Shown here piece by piece: positions 8,817-18,144 of a stretch of 64,000 nucleotides of DNA. Source of the DNA: Stappia sp. BW2 (GTDB taxonomy: Bacteria > Pseudomonadota > Alphaproteobacteria > Rhizobiales > Stappiaceae); the NCBI RefSeq assembly GCF_008107695.1, contig NZ_VIRG01000070.1, forward strand, positions 1,550,001 through 1,614,000. The letters are read 5' to 3'. Position 1 is the first letter of the stretch. Each line of letters starts with the position of its first letter. The position numbers and the translations under genes were made by a program. Below the pieces are notes generated by a model, which made no database searches, was not told where the DNA came from, and saw only the letters and a program-made list of their open reading frames with translations.

Positions 8817-11747
8817 CTAGCCGATTTCCGCCAAACGGCCGAGAGCCGTCTGGACCTTCTCCAGCTTTTCTCTGGATTCGGCAACTTTTTCCCGTTCACC
8901 GTCGACAACCTCTTCCGGGGCCTTGGCAACGAATGCCGGGTTTGAAAGCTTCTTCTCGATCTTGGTGATTTCACCTTCCAGCTTGCCGGCTTCTTTCTGA
9001 AGACGAGTCTTTTCGGCGCCGAGATCGATCACACCGGCGAGCGGAAGACAAACCGTGGCTTCACCAACAATGATCTGGGCTGCGCCTGAAGGAGCCGCAT
9101 CTGCCAGCGTCACTGTCACAGCTCGGGCCAAACGAAGAATGGCGGACTCGTGGGTCTGCAGCCGGGCTTTGGTCTTCTCGCTGGCCCCCGTCACGATCAC
9201 GGAGACCTTTGTCCCTGCCGGAATGTTCATTTCCGCGCGAACTGACCGGATTTCGGAAATCAGATCGACAAGCCAGTTGATTTCCCCAGCTGCGTCCTCG
9301 TCAGAAACCTTCGCTTCCGGCCAGGCCGCCAACATAAGCAGACTGTCCTGAGCATTGCCTTCATCACCCAGGCGCTCCCAAAGCTCTTCCGTCAGGAACG
9401 GCATGATCGGGTGCAGAACCTTCAGGATCTCGTCCAGTGCCCAAGCAGCAGTCGCGCGGGTTTCTGCCTTGGCAGCTTCGTCTTCGCCGTTGAAGATCGG
9501 CTTGGCCAGTTCAAGATACCAGTCGCAGAACGTGTTCCAGGTAAAGCGGTAGATCGCACCACATGCATCATTGAACCGAAAGTCTTCCAGAGCCGCGGTT
9601 GCTTCGGCGATGCAGCGGCCCGTCTCGGTCGCAATCCAGCGGTTGAGCGTGTGCGTGGTTGCTGCCGGATCGAACCCTTGCACGCGCGCGCATCCGTTCA
9701 TTTCCGCGAACCTTGCCGCATTCCAGAGCTTGGTTGCAAAGCGTTGACCGCCTTCGGCAGCCTGGTCGGACATCCGCAGCATTCTGCGGGCCTGGACTTC
9801 CTGGCTTGCAAGCGCGAACCGGGTCGCGTCGGCCCCGAACCGTCCGATCAGATCCAGCGGATCAATCACATTGCCGGTCGACTTGGACATCTTCTTGCCC
9901 TTGCCGTCGACGACGATCGAGTTGAAATAGACCGTGTGGAAAGGCACTTCATCCATGAAATGAAGTCCCTGCATCATCATCCGGGCAACCCAGAAGAAAA
10001 TGATGTCGAGGCCCGTAATGAGCACATCGGTCTTGTAGTAGCGTGCCAGTTCCGGCGTCTTGTTCGGCCAGCCCATCGTCGAGAACGGCCAGAGCGCGGA
10101 AGAGAACCAGGTATCCAGAACGTCTTCATCCCGCGTCAGCGCCTTGCCGCCGGCCATTGCAACGGCTTCTTCCTCGGAATGCGCGCAGTATTCCGTGCCG
10201 TCTTCGTCATACCAGACCGGGATCTGATGGCCCCACCAGAGCTGGCGCGAAATACACCAGGGCTGAATGTCGTTGAGCCAGTTGAAGTAGACCTTGTCGG
10301 CGTTGCCGGGAATAAGTTTGGTCGTGCCGTCCTGAACGGCTTTCAGGGCCGGTGCCGCCAATGTCTTGGCGTCGACGAACCACTGGTCGGTCAACATGGG
10401 TTCGATGACGACCTTGGACCGATCTCCGAACGGCTGCATGATTTTCTTGGATTCAACCAGTGGAAGACGTTCGGGCGCGTCCGCGCCTTCTTCCAGCGGA
10501 CGAACGACTGCCCGGCCAAGTGAATTCCACTCCGGCGCCTGTCCCTTCATCCATGCGACATCTGGATGATCGGCCGGAACCGTGACGGCCAGACCTTCCG
10601 CCGTGATCTGTTCAATCACCCGTTTACGCGCTTCGAACCTGTCGAGACCGCGCAGGTCCTCCGGAACGATGTTGATCAGGTCGACCTCTTGAAGGGTCAT
10701 CTCAGCGCCATTGATGATCGCCTGAGCCTTGCCGGCTTCTTCGACATAAGGCGCACCGTCGGCGCGCATCGCACCCTTGGTGTCCATGAGACGGTACATC
10801 GGGATCTTGTTACGCTGCGCGACGCCGTAGTCGTTGAAGTCATGCGCACCGGTGATCTTGACCGCACCCGAGCCGAAATCCGGATCCGGATACTCGTCTG
10901 TGATGATCGGGATCAGGCGACGATGCTCCTTCGGCCCGACCGGAATCTCACAGAGTTTGCCAACAATCGGCTTGTATCGCTCGTCATCCGGATGAACGGC
11001 AACCGCGCCGTCGCCGAGCATCGTTTCCGGGCGTGTCGTGGCAATCGAAATATAGTCGCGGGTCTCGCGAAGAGTGATGTTCCCCTCTTCGTCCTTCTCG
11101 ACGTATTCATAGGTCGCGCCGCCGGCCAGCGGATAGCGGAAGTGCCACATGTGGCCATCGGTCTCGATGTTCTCGACCTCAAGATCCGAAATGGCGGTCT
11201 CCATTTTCGGGTCCCAGTTGACCAGCCGTTTGGATTTGTAGATCAGGCCCTCGTTATAGAGGTCGACAAAAACCTTGCGAACAGCCTCGGACAGGCCTTC
11301 GTCCATCGTGAAGCGTTCGCGCGACCAGTCACACGACGCCCCCAGACGCTTCAGCTGAGCGATGATTGCGCTGCCGACTTCTCCCTTGTAGCGCCACGCC
11401 CGTTCGACAAATGCCTTGCGGCCGATTTCTCTGCGGCTTGGCTCATTGCGCTCGGCCATCTGTCTTTCGACAGCGATCTGTAGCGCAATGCCTGCATGGT
11501 CCGTTCCCGGCTGCCAAAGGGTGTCGAAACCCTGCATGCGTTTCCAGCGGATCAGGATGTCCTGCAGGGTGTTGTTGAGAGCATGCCCCATATGCAGCGA
11601 ACCGTTCACGTTGGGCGGCGGAATTACGATGGAAAAGGAGGCTGCGCCCTCTTTGGCACCAGCTCCGGCCTTGAAGGCCTCCGCCTTTTCCCAGGTTTCG
11701 TAAATCCGCGGCTCAACGCTGGCCGCATCGTAGGTCTTATCCAGCAT
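8817..11747 (-). CDS. valS: Valine--tRNA ligase
   Basis: Class Ia aminoacyl-tRNA synthetase charging tRNA-Val, with an editing domain. The 976-residue protein has the HIGH-type motif HMGH (about 55), the KMSKS motif at about 619-623, and a C-terminal coiled coil (LEGEITKIEKKL...) that is typical of ValRS. A GTG three codons upstream (11756) could also start it; the ATG at 11747 gives MLDKTYD, the usual family start. It is the last gene of the pcm-tolC-popZ-valS order. Confidence 0.97.
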   Translation of the reverse strand: MLDKTYDAASVEPRIYETWEKAEAFKAGAGAKEGAASFSIVIPPPNVNGSLHMGHALNNTLQDILIRWKRMQGFDTLWQPGTDHAGIALQIAVERQMAERNEPSRREIGRKAFVERAWRYKGEVGSAIIAQLKRLGASCDWSRERFTMDEGLSEAVRKVFVDLYNEGLIYKSKRLVNWDPKMETAISDLEVENIETDGHMWHFRYPLAGGATYEYVEKDEEGNITLRETRDYISIATTRPETMLGDGAVAVHPDDERYKPIVGKLCEIPVGPKEHRRLIPIITDEYPDPDFGSGAVKITGAHDFNDYGVAQRNKIPMYRLMDTKGAMRADGAPYVEEAGKAQAIINGAEMTLQEVDLINIVPEDLRGLDRFEARKRVIEQITAEGLAVTVPADHPDVAWMKGQAPEWNSLGRAVVRPLEEGADAPERLPLVESKKIMQPFGDRSKVVIEPMLTDQWFVDAKTLAAPALKAVQDGTTKLIPGNADKVYFNWLNDIQPWCISRQLWWGHQIPVWYDEDGTEYCAHSEEEAVAMAGGKALTRDEDVLDTWFSSALWPFSTMGWPNKTPELARYYKTDVLITGLDIIFFWVARMMMQGLHFMDEVPFHTVYFNSIVVDGKGKKMSKSTGNVIDPLDLIGRFGADATRFALASQEVQARRMLRMSDQAAEGGQRFATKLWNAARFAEMNGCARVQGFDPAATTHTLNRWIATETGRCIAEATAALEDFRFNDACGAIYRFTWNTFCDWYLELAKPIFNGEDEAAKAETRATAAWALDEILKVLHPIMPFLTEELWERLGDEGNAQDSLLMLAAWPEAKVSDEDAAGEINWLVDLISEIRSVRAEMNIPAGTKVSVIVTGASEKTKARLQTHESAILRLARAVTVTLADAAPSGAAQIIVGEATVCLPLAGVIDLGAEKTRLQKEAGKLEGEITKIEKKLSNPAFVAKAPEEVVDGEREKVAESREKLEKVQTALGRLAEIG

Positions 11748-11930
11748 CAGGGTCACTCAATGGGAGAATGAATTTCGATTTTCGTGAAGCACCGTGTAAA
11801 TCGGATGCGATGCCGCAAGTCAACCGCCTATGCAGGCCAATCCCGCAGCCATGTGGCGCTTTTGGAAGGAGAAACGCCTATCCGTCGATCCGAACTTGGG
11901 TCCGAAGGCGTTTGCTGCGATAAGCAGATC

Positions 11931-12359
11931 ATGACCGTTTCAATCCGTCCGCACCACCTGCTTTGTATGCTGACCTATCTGGGCAAGGGCTATACGCCCG
12001 CCTTCGTCGAGAACTACAGCATAATCGTTCAACGCCTGAATGACGGTGAGCCAATCGCGTTGGTGGATGGTCCTGACGCCTTGTGTCACCCCATGTTGAG
12101 CGAACCGTGCTGCCATTGCCGAAATGAAAGCGTTCGTAACAGAGACCGGACGGCGGCCAACGATATCGCACATGCTCTCGGGCACTCTGTCGAAACCGGC
12201 GACAGTTTCGTTTTAACCGGCCAGGACATAGCTCTTTTGAGAAATGCATTCGCCAACGGCGCACTCCGAAAGGCTTGCGAAGGATGCGAATGGCATGACC
12301 TGTGTTCGTCAATTGCCCGGAAAAAATACAGGGGATGCCATCTGGCACCCCCTGACTGA
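11931..12359 (+). CDS. DUF1284 domain protein
   Basis: Small protein of 142 residues beginning MTVSIRPHHLLCML, the hallmark of DUF1284. It contains a cysteine cluster (CHPMLSEPCCHCR) and a C-terminal set CEGCEWHDLC plus one more Cys, suggesting a metal or Fe-S site (inference). The open frame reaches back to 11784, but the ATG at 11931 matches the family start. It sits on the opposite strand between popZ and valS, interrupting an otherwise conserved run. Confidence 0.8.
   Translation: MTVSIRPHHLLCMLTYLGKGYTPAFVENYSIIVQRLNDGEPIALVDGPDALCHPMLSEPCCHCRNESVRNRDRTAANDIAHALGHSVETGDSFVLTGQDIALLRNAFANGALRKACEGCEWHDLCSSIARKKYRGCHLAPPD
12321..12354 (-). terminator. Terminator of popZ
   Basis: On the minus strand an 11-bp stem with one mismatch (CAGGGGGTGCC / GGCATCCCCTG) is followed by TATTTTTT, 26 bases after the popZ stop. 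It overlaps the 3' end of the convergent DUF1284 gene. Confidence 0.75.
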
Positions 12360-12379
12360 AAACGTCGGACAATTTCGGC

Positions 12380-13108
12380 CTAGCGCCGGCGCGTCACGCG
12401 CTGGATTTCCTTCTGGACCATCTGCTCCACCATGCCGGGCAGATTCTGGTCGAGCCAGGCCTTCAGCATCGGCCGCAGCATTTCCTTGACCAGCTCTTCC
12501 ACTGTCTGCGCCTGGGTCCCCACAAACATGTTCGACAGATTGTCGAAAGCTGCGTGAACCGCTTCGCCAGTGTTCATCGAGGTCAGAGGGGCGTCGACGG
12601 GCACATCCGGCAGGTCGTCCGGTACCGGGCTGGTCTCCATGGCCGGCTCAGGATCGAATGCCGGTTCCGGCTCGGGTGCTGGAGAAGCCGCGAAAGATAT
12701 GTCGCCGTCGTCACCGTCCAGGTCCTCAGCCATACCCTCGACCATGTCCATTGCATCGTCTTCGGGAATGGCCAATTCTTCAGTCAGCTCAAGAACATCG
12801 TCGCCTTCGTCTTCCTCGGCATCCGCGGCCATCGCCGCTGCCATATCATCCGCATCATCGTCTTCCGCGGGTATGTCTTCTTCGTCGTCGCTGCTCATGT
12901 CGAACAGCTTGTCGAGATCGTCCTGGGACATTTCGGAGGCATCGCCCATATCGTCCGTCGCCTCTTCTTCTACTGGTGTCTCTACGGGTTCAGTGCTGCC
13001 GTTTTCGCCTTCGTCGGCTCCCTGGGAGTCCTCATCGGATATGATTCGGCGGATCGATGCGAGGATTTCCTCCATCGACGGCTCATCAGCCTTCTTCGCC
13101 TGCGCCAT
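12380..13108 (-). CDS. popZ: Polar organizing protein PopZ (DUF2497)
   Basis: Scaffold that condenses at the cell pole and anchors the chromosome origin and polar proteins. The layout is typical: an N-terminal helix ADEPSMEEILASIRRII (about 7-24), a long acidic Asp/Glu/Pro-rich disordered linker (about 30-175) and a C-terminal oligomerisation helix region (EELVKEMLRPMLKAWLDQ...). The 242-residue length is longer than in Caulobacter, mainly in the acidic linker. Position between tolC and valS supports the call. Confidence 0.92.
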   Translation of the reverse strand: MAQAKKADEPSMEEILASIRRIISDEDSQGADEGENGSTEPVETPVEEEATDDMGDASEMSQDDLDKLFDMSSDDEEDIPAEDDDADDMAAAMAADAEEDEGDDVLELTEELAIPEDDAMDMVEGMAEDLDGDDGDISFAASPAPEPEPAFDPEPAMETSPVPDDLPDVPVDAPLTSMNTGEAVHAAFDNLSNMFVGTQAQTVEELVKEMLRPMLKAWLDQNLPGMVEQMVQKEIQRVTRRR

Positions 13109-13392
13109 GACTTCCCCCGTACTTACCGGCTACGCTCAGGAACAATCGGTTCCGTCAAAATGATTCGTTAACCGAAATTATGAGGGTCCATAGGAAACGC
13201 GCAAAGTGAACGCGCTCCGATGCATCGCCTTATCCCCTTTTTAGTCGGAAATTACCGACCACGGGTGGATATCGCCCAGGCGTTTCTCGTCATCCTTCGT
13301 AAATTTATCAGGATGTTATGCCAAACAACAAAAGCAGCTGAAGATCTTTCGACCATCAGCCACCATCGTGACGGAGACAAGTTACGAGTTTC

Positions 13393-14784
13393 TTAGCGCC
13401 CATCCGGTGTACGCAGTCCGAACCATTGATCGCGCACGGCCTGGTAATGCTGTTTCGGATTGTAGCGGGCAACACTGAGGCCGAGCGATTCTGCATCCAA
13501 CCGGCCTACAGAGGCGACCAGCTGATAGCCACTTACGATCCGGTTACGCTGTGCGGTCACGAGATTTGATTGCTGTATCACCAGTTCACGCTGCGCATCC
13601 AAGACATCAAGCGTTGTCCGCTGACCGACGCGCTGCTCTTCAATGACACCTTCCAAGGCGAGCTGCTGCGCCTTGACGGCGGCCTGTGCCGCAACAATGG
13701 ACGCTTCAGCAGCCTGGTAATTGCCCCAGGCGGAAATGACGTTGGCCCGAATCTGATCGCGTGCGACATCCAGCTGCAATCGGGTCTGGCCCAGTTCTTC
13801 CTTCGCCTGACGAACCCGCGAGGACACGCCACCACCCTGGTACAGCGGAATGCTGACATTCCCGAAGATCTGGGCATTGTCGCTATAGTCGGTCACGGGT
13901 GACGGGTTCCAAGATCTGGAAACGCTGCCATCAAGTGTTACTGTCGGCAGAAGCTCACCTTCGATCGTCTTGATGTTGAAGATGGCGGCATCGACCAGAT
14001 GCTGAGCCTGACGGATCAGCGGCTGGTGCGTTTCGCTCATCTGCATCGCGTTTTCGATGGACTTCGGAACAAAACGGCTGATGGACGTGTCGGCCGACAG
14101 GCTGCGTGCTTCCACACCGATGATCTGGCGATAGATGGCACGACTGGTGTTCAGGTTGGCCATTGCGGTGTTGAGGCTGGCACGTGCTTCGGAAGCACGG
14201 GCTTCCGCCTGGCTCACATCCGTCCGGGTGCCTTCACCTACATCGAACCTGTCGCGAGCGGCCCTGACCTGTTCCTGGAGGAAAGCAAGGTCACTACGCT
14301 GCAGCGACACAAGAGCGGTATCCCTGATCACATCCACATAGGATGTGGCGGCGTCGAGCAGTGTGTCCTGTTCCGTCGACATAAGGCTTTCGCGCTGAGC
14401 GCGAACAACAGCTTCTGCCTGACGAGTGGAGTTGATCGTCCGGAAGCCACGGAACAGGGTCTGACTGATGGTCAGGGAGATCGACGCATTGTTGCGGTAG
14501 TCGATCGTCGAGTCGGCCCCTGTTGCGAGACGCCCGGCCGCTGCTGATGCCGTCACTGTCGGCCGCCATCCGGACAACGCCTGCGGCACGTTTTCATCCA
14601 CACCACGAAGCTGCGCACGGGCTGCATTCAAGGTGGGGTTATTGGAATAGGCAAGAGCCAGCGCTTCTCTGATCGTTTCCGCTTCAGCGGGAGACAGGGA
14701 GGCACCAGTTAACGAGGCAGCGGAAACGCCCCCCATCAGCCCTACAGCAATGGTCAAAACTTTTAGAGTTGAACGACCAGACAC
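13393..14784 (-). CDS. tolC: TolC family outer membrane efflux protein
   Basis: Outer membrane channel subunit for type I secretion or RND efflux. A 463-residue product with a signal peptide ending about SPAEA, followed by IREALALAYSNNPTL, the usual start of TolC proteins, then two repeats of the long helical-barrel pattern (RTDVSQAEA and RTTLDVLDAQ). The GTG at 14784 is chosen because AAGGAG sits 6 bases before it; the frame is open to a TTG at 14805. It lies downstream of pcm and its terminator. Confidence 0.93.
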   Translation of the reverse strand: MSGRSTLKVLTIAVGLMGGVSAASLTGASLSPAEAETIREALALAYSNNPTLNAARAQLRGVDENVPQALSGWRPTVTASAAAGRLATGADSTIDYRNNASISLTISQTLFRGFRTINSTRQAEAVVRAQRESLMSTEQDTLLDAATSYVDVIRDTALVSLQRSDLAFLQEQVRAARDRFDVGEGTRTDVSQAEARASEARASLNTAMANLNTSRAIYRQIIGVEARSLSADTSISRFVPKSIENAMQMSETHQPLIRQAQHLVDAAIFNIKTIEGELLPTVTLDGSVSRSWNPSPVTDYSDNAQIFGNVSIPLYQGGGVSSRVRQAKEELGQTRLQLDVARDQIRANVISAWGNYQAAEASIVAAQAAVKAQQLALEGVIEEQRVGQRTTLDVLDAQRELVIQQSNLVTAQRNRIVSGYQLVASVGRLDAESLGLSVARYNPKQHYQAVRDQWFGLRTPDGR

Positions 14785-14935
14785 CCCACACTCCTTACGG
14801 GTCAACCGACTTGATCATGTTGAGTAAACTGATGGGTGTTATTCTTCAACCGTTTGAGAGCGGATAATTGCGAATTTCCCCGAGTGCGGCTTAATGGCAA
14901 CAAGTTCCCGCTGCATAAAGTCCAAATCTGATTGT

Positions 14936-14967
14936 CAAAGAAAAACCCGCCGGACTCCAGCGGGTTT
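14936..14967 (-). terminator. Terminator after pcm
   Basis: Minus-strand stem AAACCCGC / GCGGGTTT with a nine-base loop is followed by TTCTTTG, 28 bases after the pcm stop. It separates pcm from tolC. Confidence 0.8.
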
Positions 14968-14994
14968 CCAATTATCTGACATGGCGTCGACGCT

Positions 14995-15657
14995 TCAGAA
15001 TACGAACTCTTCCGCTTTGGCGAAGCCCGGCAAAAGGCTCACAGATGCATTGAAGCCGAATCGGCTGCTGACCGCAGTGCCCGACTTTTGGTAAAGCTTG
15101 GCGACACCGGATCCACCGCGACCTTCGATCACGGCCAGGCGGCCAGCGGGCTTCAACTGGTCTGTCAGCGTCTGTGGCAATACCTCAACAGCACCATCCA
15201 CAAGAATGACATCGTAAGGGCCCTCGGAGGAATAGCCCTCGGCCAATGCCCCTTCCACGACCACCGCATTTTCAATGCCGAGGTCTACCAAAACCTCAGT
15301 GGCGGTCTTGGCGAGATCCGGATTTTCCTCCAGAGCGACGACAGAAGCAGCAAGTTTGGAGACCACGGCTGCGCTGTAGCCAGTTCCCGCGCCGATGACC
15401 AGAACGATATCGCCTTCCTGGATTTCAGCCAGCTGCACCAGCTTTCCGAAAATATGCGGCTTCATCAGCATGCGGCCCGTATCGGCCCCGCCAACCGGAA
15501 GGTCCTCATCAATATAGGCAACGGCACGCTTGGATGCCGGTACGAAGCGCTCGCGCGGCACCAGTTCCATTGCGTCCAGAATCCGGTGATCGGTCACATC
15601 GTTGGTACGCAGCTGGTTATCCACCATCTTGCGGCGGGACTGATTAAAGTCCGTCAT
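14995..15657 (-). CDS. pcm: Protein-L-isoaspartate O-methyltransferase
   Basis: SAM-dependent methyltransferase that repairs isoaspartyl residues in damaged proteins, or a close relative. The 220 residues include MVDNQLRTNDV near the start, the MLMKPHIFGKLVQLAE region, SAM motif I VLVIGAGTGYSAAV (about 83) and DVILVDGA. The ATG at 15657 is the family start and has GAGGGCC before it; the frame is open to 15711. The alphaproteobacterial pcm-tolC-popZ-valS order supports the call. Confidence 0.9.
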   Translation of the reverse strand: MTDFNQSRRKMVDNQLRTNDVTDHRILDAMELVPRERFVPASKRAVAYIDEDLPVGGADTGRMLMKPHIFGKLVQLAEIQEGDIVLVIGAGTGYSAAVVSKLAASVVALEENPDLAKTATEVLVDLGIENAVVVEGALAEGYSSEGPYDVILVDGAVEVLPQTLTDQLKPAGRLAVIEGRGGSGVAKLYQKSGTAVSSRFGFNASVSLLPGFAKAEEFVF

Positions 15658-15859
15658 ATCGGCCCTCACTTTGACATGCCGGATTACCGGCGCCTCTTGA
15701 GAAACGTTCATTAGCGATGCAAAGGCTGCCTGACAAGTATCCGTGCAAACAGATCCCGCAATCGCACCACGTTTCTGCGGAAAATAGACTGCGACAAAGG
15801 GGTTTCTTCAAATCGGTCTCCCGCAACGGTGGAAATGTGTACGGCGTTAAATTCAGGGC

Positions 15860-15887
15860 TTGACCAAATCGCGCAACTGTTTGATAA
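15860..15887 (+). promoter_or_regulatory. Putative sigma-70-type promoter of tRNA-Cys
   Basis: TTGACC and TGATAA are spaced by 16 bases, and the -10 box ends 20 bases before the mature tRNA 5' end. Confidence 0.5.
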
Positions 15888-15907
15888 GGCGCGGCACACC
15901 ACCTAGG

Positions 15908-15981
15908 GGCCCTGTGGCGGAGTGGTGACGCAGCGGATTGCAAATCCGTGTACACCGGTTCGATTCCGGTCGGGGCCTCCA
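15908..15981 (+). tRNA. tRNA-Cys (GCA)
   Basis: A 74-base cloverleaf with encoded CCA. The acceptor stem pairs GGCCCTG with CGGGGCC (one G-U), the anticodon loop is TTGCAAA with anticodon GCA, and the T arm is CCGGT-TCGATTC-CGG. No introns or mispairs were seen. Confidence 0.96.
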
Positions 15982-16398
15982 CTTCCTGTTTTCGCTCAGA
16001 TCGTTTTTCACGTGCCGTCGCCTGGACGGTGCTGGTGATTTCTTGATCCGTTGCACCTTGGCCTCTTTTCAGAAGCGCTGCAAACGGGAAATCCTCGTGA
16101 ATGTGCAATCCGAAAACGCCGCTGCCGAACGGTAAGTTTTGAGCGTATCTTCACGCAGCAACTTCAAGACCGCTGGAAAACGACTAGGATGTGCTCCCCT
16201 TTTTTAGGATTCGTGGCCTGCCGAAAACGGCGACCTTCAACTCCCCCCCTTTGCCCGCTTGCCCGCTTTGCCTCGACGTTTGATGTCGAAGACCTATAGC
16301 CGAGCCGGACAGATCGCAGCGGTCCGTCGGTCCCTGAACATCCCATGCGCCTACTTTCTGGCTTGACCTGACGTTACAATTTCCCGGAAGCTCACCTC
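15982..16398 (+). other. Gene-free stretch after tRNA-Cys
   Basis: About 417 bases between tRNA-Cys and the carboxylate-amine ligase. I see no convincing coding frame, tRNA fragment or strong terminator. A possible -35-like TTGACC at about 16361 lies near the start of the next gene. Confidence 0.4.
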
Positions 16399-17529
16399 AT
16401 GAAGGAACCGAGTTTCACCATCGGGGTCGAGGAAGAATATCTCCTTGTGGACAAATCGACCCGCAAGCTGGCGAGTTCGCCGCCGCCCGAGCTCTTCAAG
16501 GCTTGCGAAAGCGCCCTTGAAGGACGGGTCAGTCCTGAATTCCTGAAATGCCAGATAGAGGTTGGCACACCGGTCTGCTCCAGTCTTCAGGAGGTGCGAT
16601 CTGAACTCGGGTTCCTCCGCAAGACGATTGCGGACGAAGCCGCAGCGTTCGACCTGGCACCAATTGCTTCCTCAACGCACCCGTTCGCAGATTGGACGGA
16701 CCAGCCGCACACAGACAAGGAACGCTACAACGAAATCGCCAGGACCATGCAAGTCGTGGTCAAGCGCATGGTGATCTGTGGCATGCATGTGCATGTCGGC
16801 ATCGAGGATGAGGAATTGCGCATCGAGCTGTTCAACCAGCTCGCCTATTTCCTGCCGCACTTGCTGGCCCTCAGCACATCGTCGCCTTTTTGGCGAAGCC
16901 GGAACACCGGCCTGAAATCGTACCGGCTGTCGGTTTTCAACGAGATGCCGCGAACGGGGCTGCCGCCCGGTTTCAATAGCTATTTCGACTATCTGCACAC
17001 GGTTGATATTCTCGTTCGCGCCGGCGCCATTGAGGATGCCACCAAGATCTGGTGGGACCTGCGACCCTCGGACAGGTTTCCAACGTTGGAAATGCGCATA
17101 ACCGATGTCTGCCCGCTGCTGGACGATGCAATGGCGATTGCAGCAACTTTCCGATGCCTATGCCGAATGCTTTTCAGGTTGCGCCGTGTCAATCAGGGCT
17201 GGCGGCAGTATTCGCGGTTTCTGCTGGCGGAAAACCGTTGGCAGGCACAACGGCACGGAAGCACTGCCAGACTGATCGATTTCGGCCTGAATGAAACAAC
17301 AGCTTTCCCGGACATGATCGAAGAGCTGATCGAACTCATCCAACCCGACGCCGTTCATTTTGGCTGTGAGGCCGATGTGGCCCACCTGAGAGAGATTGCT
17401 GCAAGGGGAACATCCGCTGAACGCCAACTCAAACTGGCCGGAGACATTCCAGAGGACGGTCAGATACCTCAGGACACCCTTGTAAAGGTTGTCGACCAAC
17501 TGATTTCGGAGACTCAACAAGGGCTTTGA
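16399..17529 (+). CDS. Carboxylate-amine ligase, GCS2/YbdK family
   Basis: ATP-dependent ligase of the glutamate-cysteine ligase type 2 family. The 376-residue protein starts with FTIGVEEEYLLVD, the nucleotide and metal-binding signature, then has CGMHVHVGI (about 132), LALSTSSPFW and LEMRITDVCPLLDD. E. coli YbdK has only weak glutamate-cysteine ligase activity, so the true substrates are open. It stands alone on the plus strand. Confidence 0.88.
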   Translation: MKEPSFTIGVEEEYLLVDKSTRKLASSPPPELFKACESALEGRVSPEFLKCQIEVGTPVCSSLQEVRSELGFLRKTIADEAAAFDLAPIASSTHPFADWTDQPHTDKERYNEIARTMQVVVKRMVICGMHVHVGIEDEELRIELFNQLAYFLPHLLALSTSSPFWRSRNTGLKSYRLSVFNEMPRTGLPPGFNSYFDYLHTVDILVRAGAIEDATKIWWDLRPSDRFPTLEMRITDVCPLLDDAMAIAATFRCLCRMLFRLRRVNQGWRQYSRFLLAENRWQAQRHGSTARLIDFGLNETTAFPDMIEELIELIQPDAVHFGCEADVAHLREIAARGTSAERQLKLAGDIPEDGQIPQDTLVKVVDQLISETQQGL

Positions 17530-17573
17530 CGGAAGGAAACCTTCCCAGGTCTTGAAACGTGATAACAACCGAA

Positions 17574-17807
17574 TTATCGCGGCGGCGTGCCATGTGTGCC
17601 TGTGTGAAAAAAGTCCGAAGAACCGGTGAGCACAAACGCAAACTCGTCAATTTCCTCTATAACCGCCGCTGCCGAGCGTGACAGGCCCGACCTGGGGCGC
17701 ATGCCGCGCTGTGCCTTGATCAACGCCTGCCGTGCAAGGGCAAGCTGAACCAGCAGAGCTTCACGTTCGGTATCCTGCAATGGTGAATGACGGCTGCTTT
17801 TTGGCAT
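17574..17807 (-). CDS. Small protein of unknown function
   Basis: A 77-residue frame starting MPKSSRHS after an AAAGGAC site. It has an amphipathic helix (EALLVQLALARQALIKAQ) and a second helical segment (SAAAVIEEIDEFAFVL). Not recognised. It is convergent with the carboxylate-amine ligase and divergent from cobC. The helical pattern and ribosome site favour a real gene, but it could be a chance frame. Confidence 0.5.
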   Translation of the reverse strand: MPKSSRHSPLQDTEREALLVQLALARQALIKAQRGMRPRSGLSRSAAAVIEEIDEFAFVLTGSSDFFHTGTHGTPPR

Positions 17808-18144
17808 CGGGCGTCCTTTCGTGCACTTTATGATCAATTTGTTCTTCTTTTGTTCTTTCTTCTGCAAATCGCCAGGCCTGTCAATGCGCCTCAGGTTGCT
17901 TTGTGGTGTGCCGTACCCGCCGCCCTTGCACGCAATCGGTAACCGAACTGACAGGTTTCGCCATAAACGCTTGAAAGCACGAGCACCTTGCGCTTAACAA
18001 CGAGATGCTGCCTCCGAGCAGACTTTGGAGACGTTCCTGCGGCAGCGCATGTCGGGAACCGTCTGTACTTTTGATCTTTCAACCGGCTAGATGACTGGAC
18101 GAAGGGTGGATTGTCCGATCCGCCAACTGCAAGAGGCATATTCG

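Noticed and set aside
15644..16108. Minus-strand frame of 154 codons with a GIEPVYTDLQSAA-like stretch
   Set aside because: It runs across the antisense of tRNA-Cys; this peptide is a well-known artefact of translating tRNA genes.
17868..18144. Possible second cobalamin riboswitch before cobC
   Set aside because: None of the core blocks (GCTGCCCCCGCAACTGT, CCACTG) is present.
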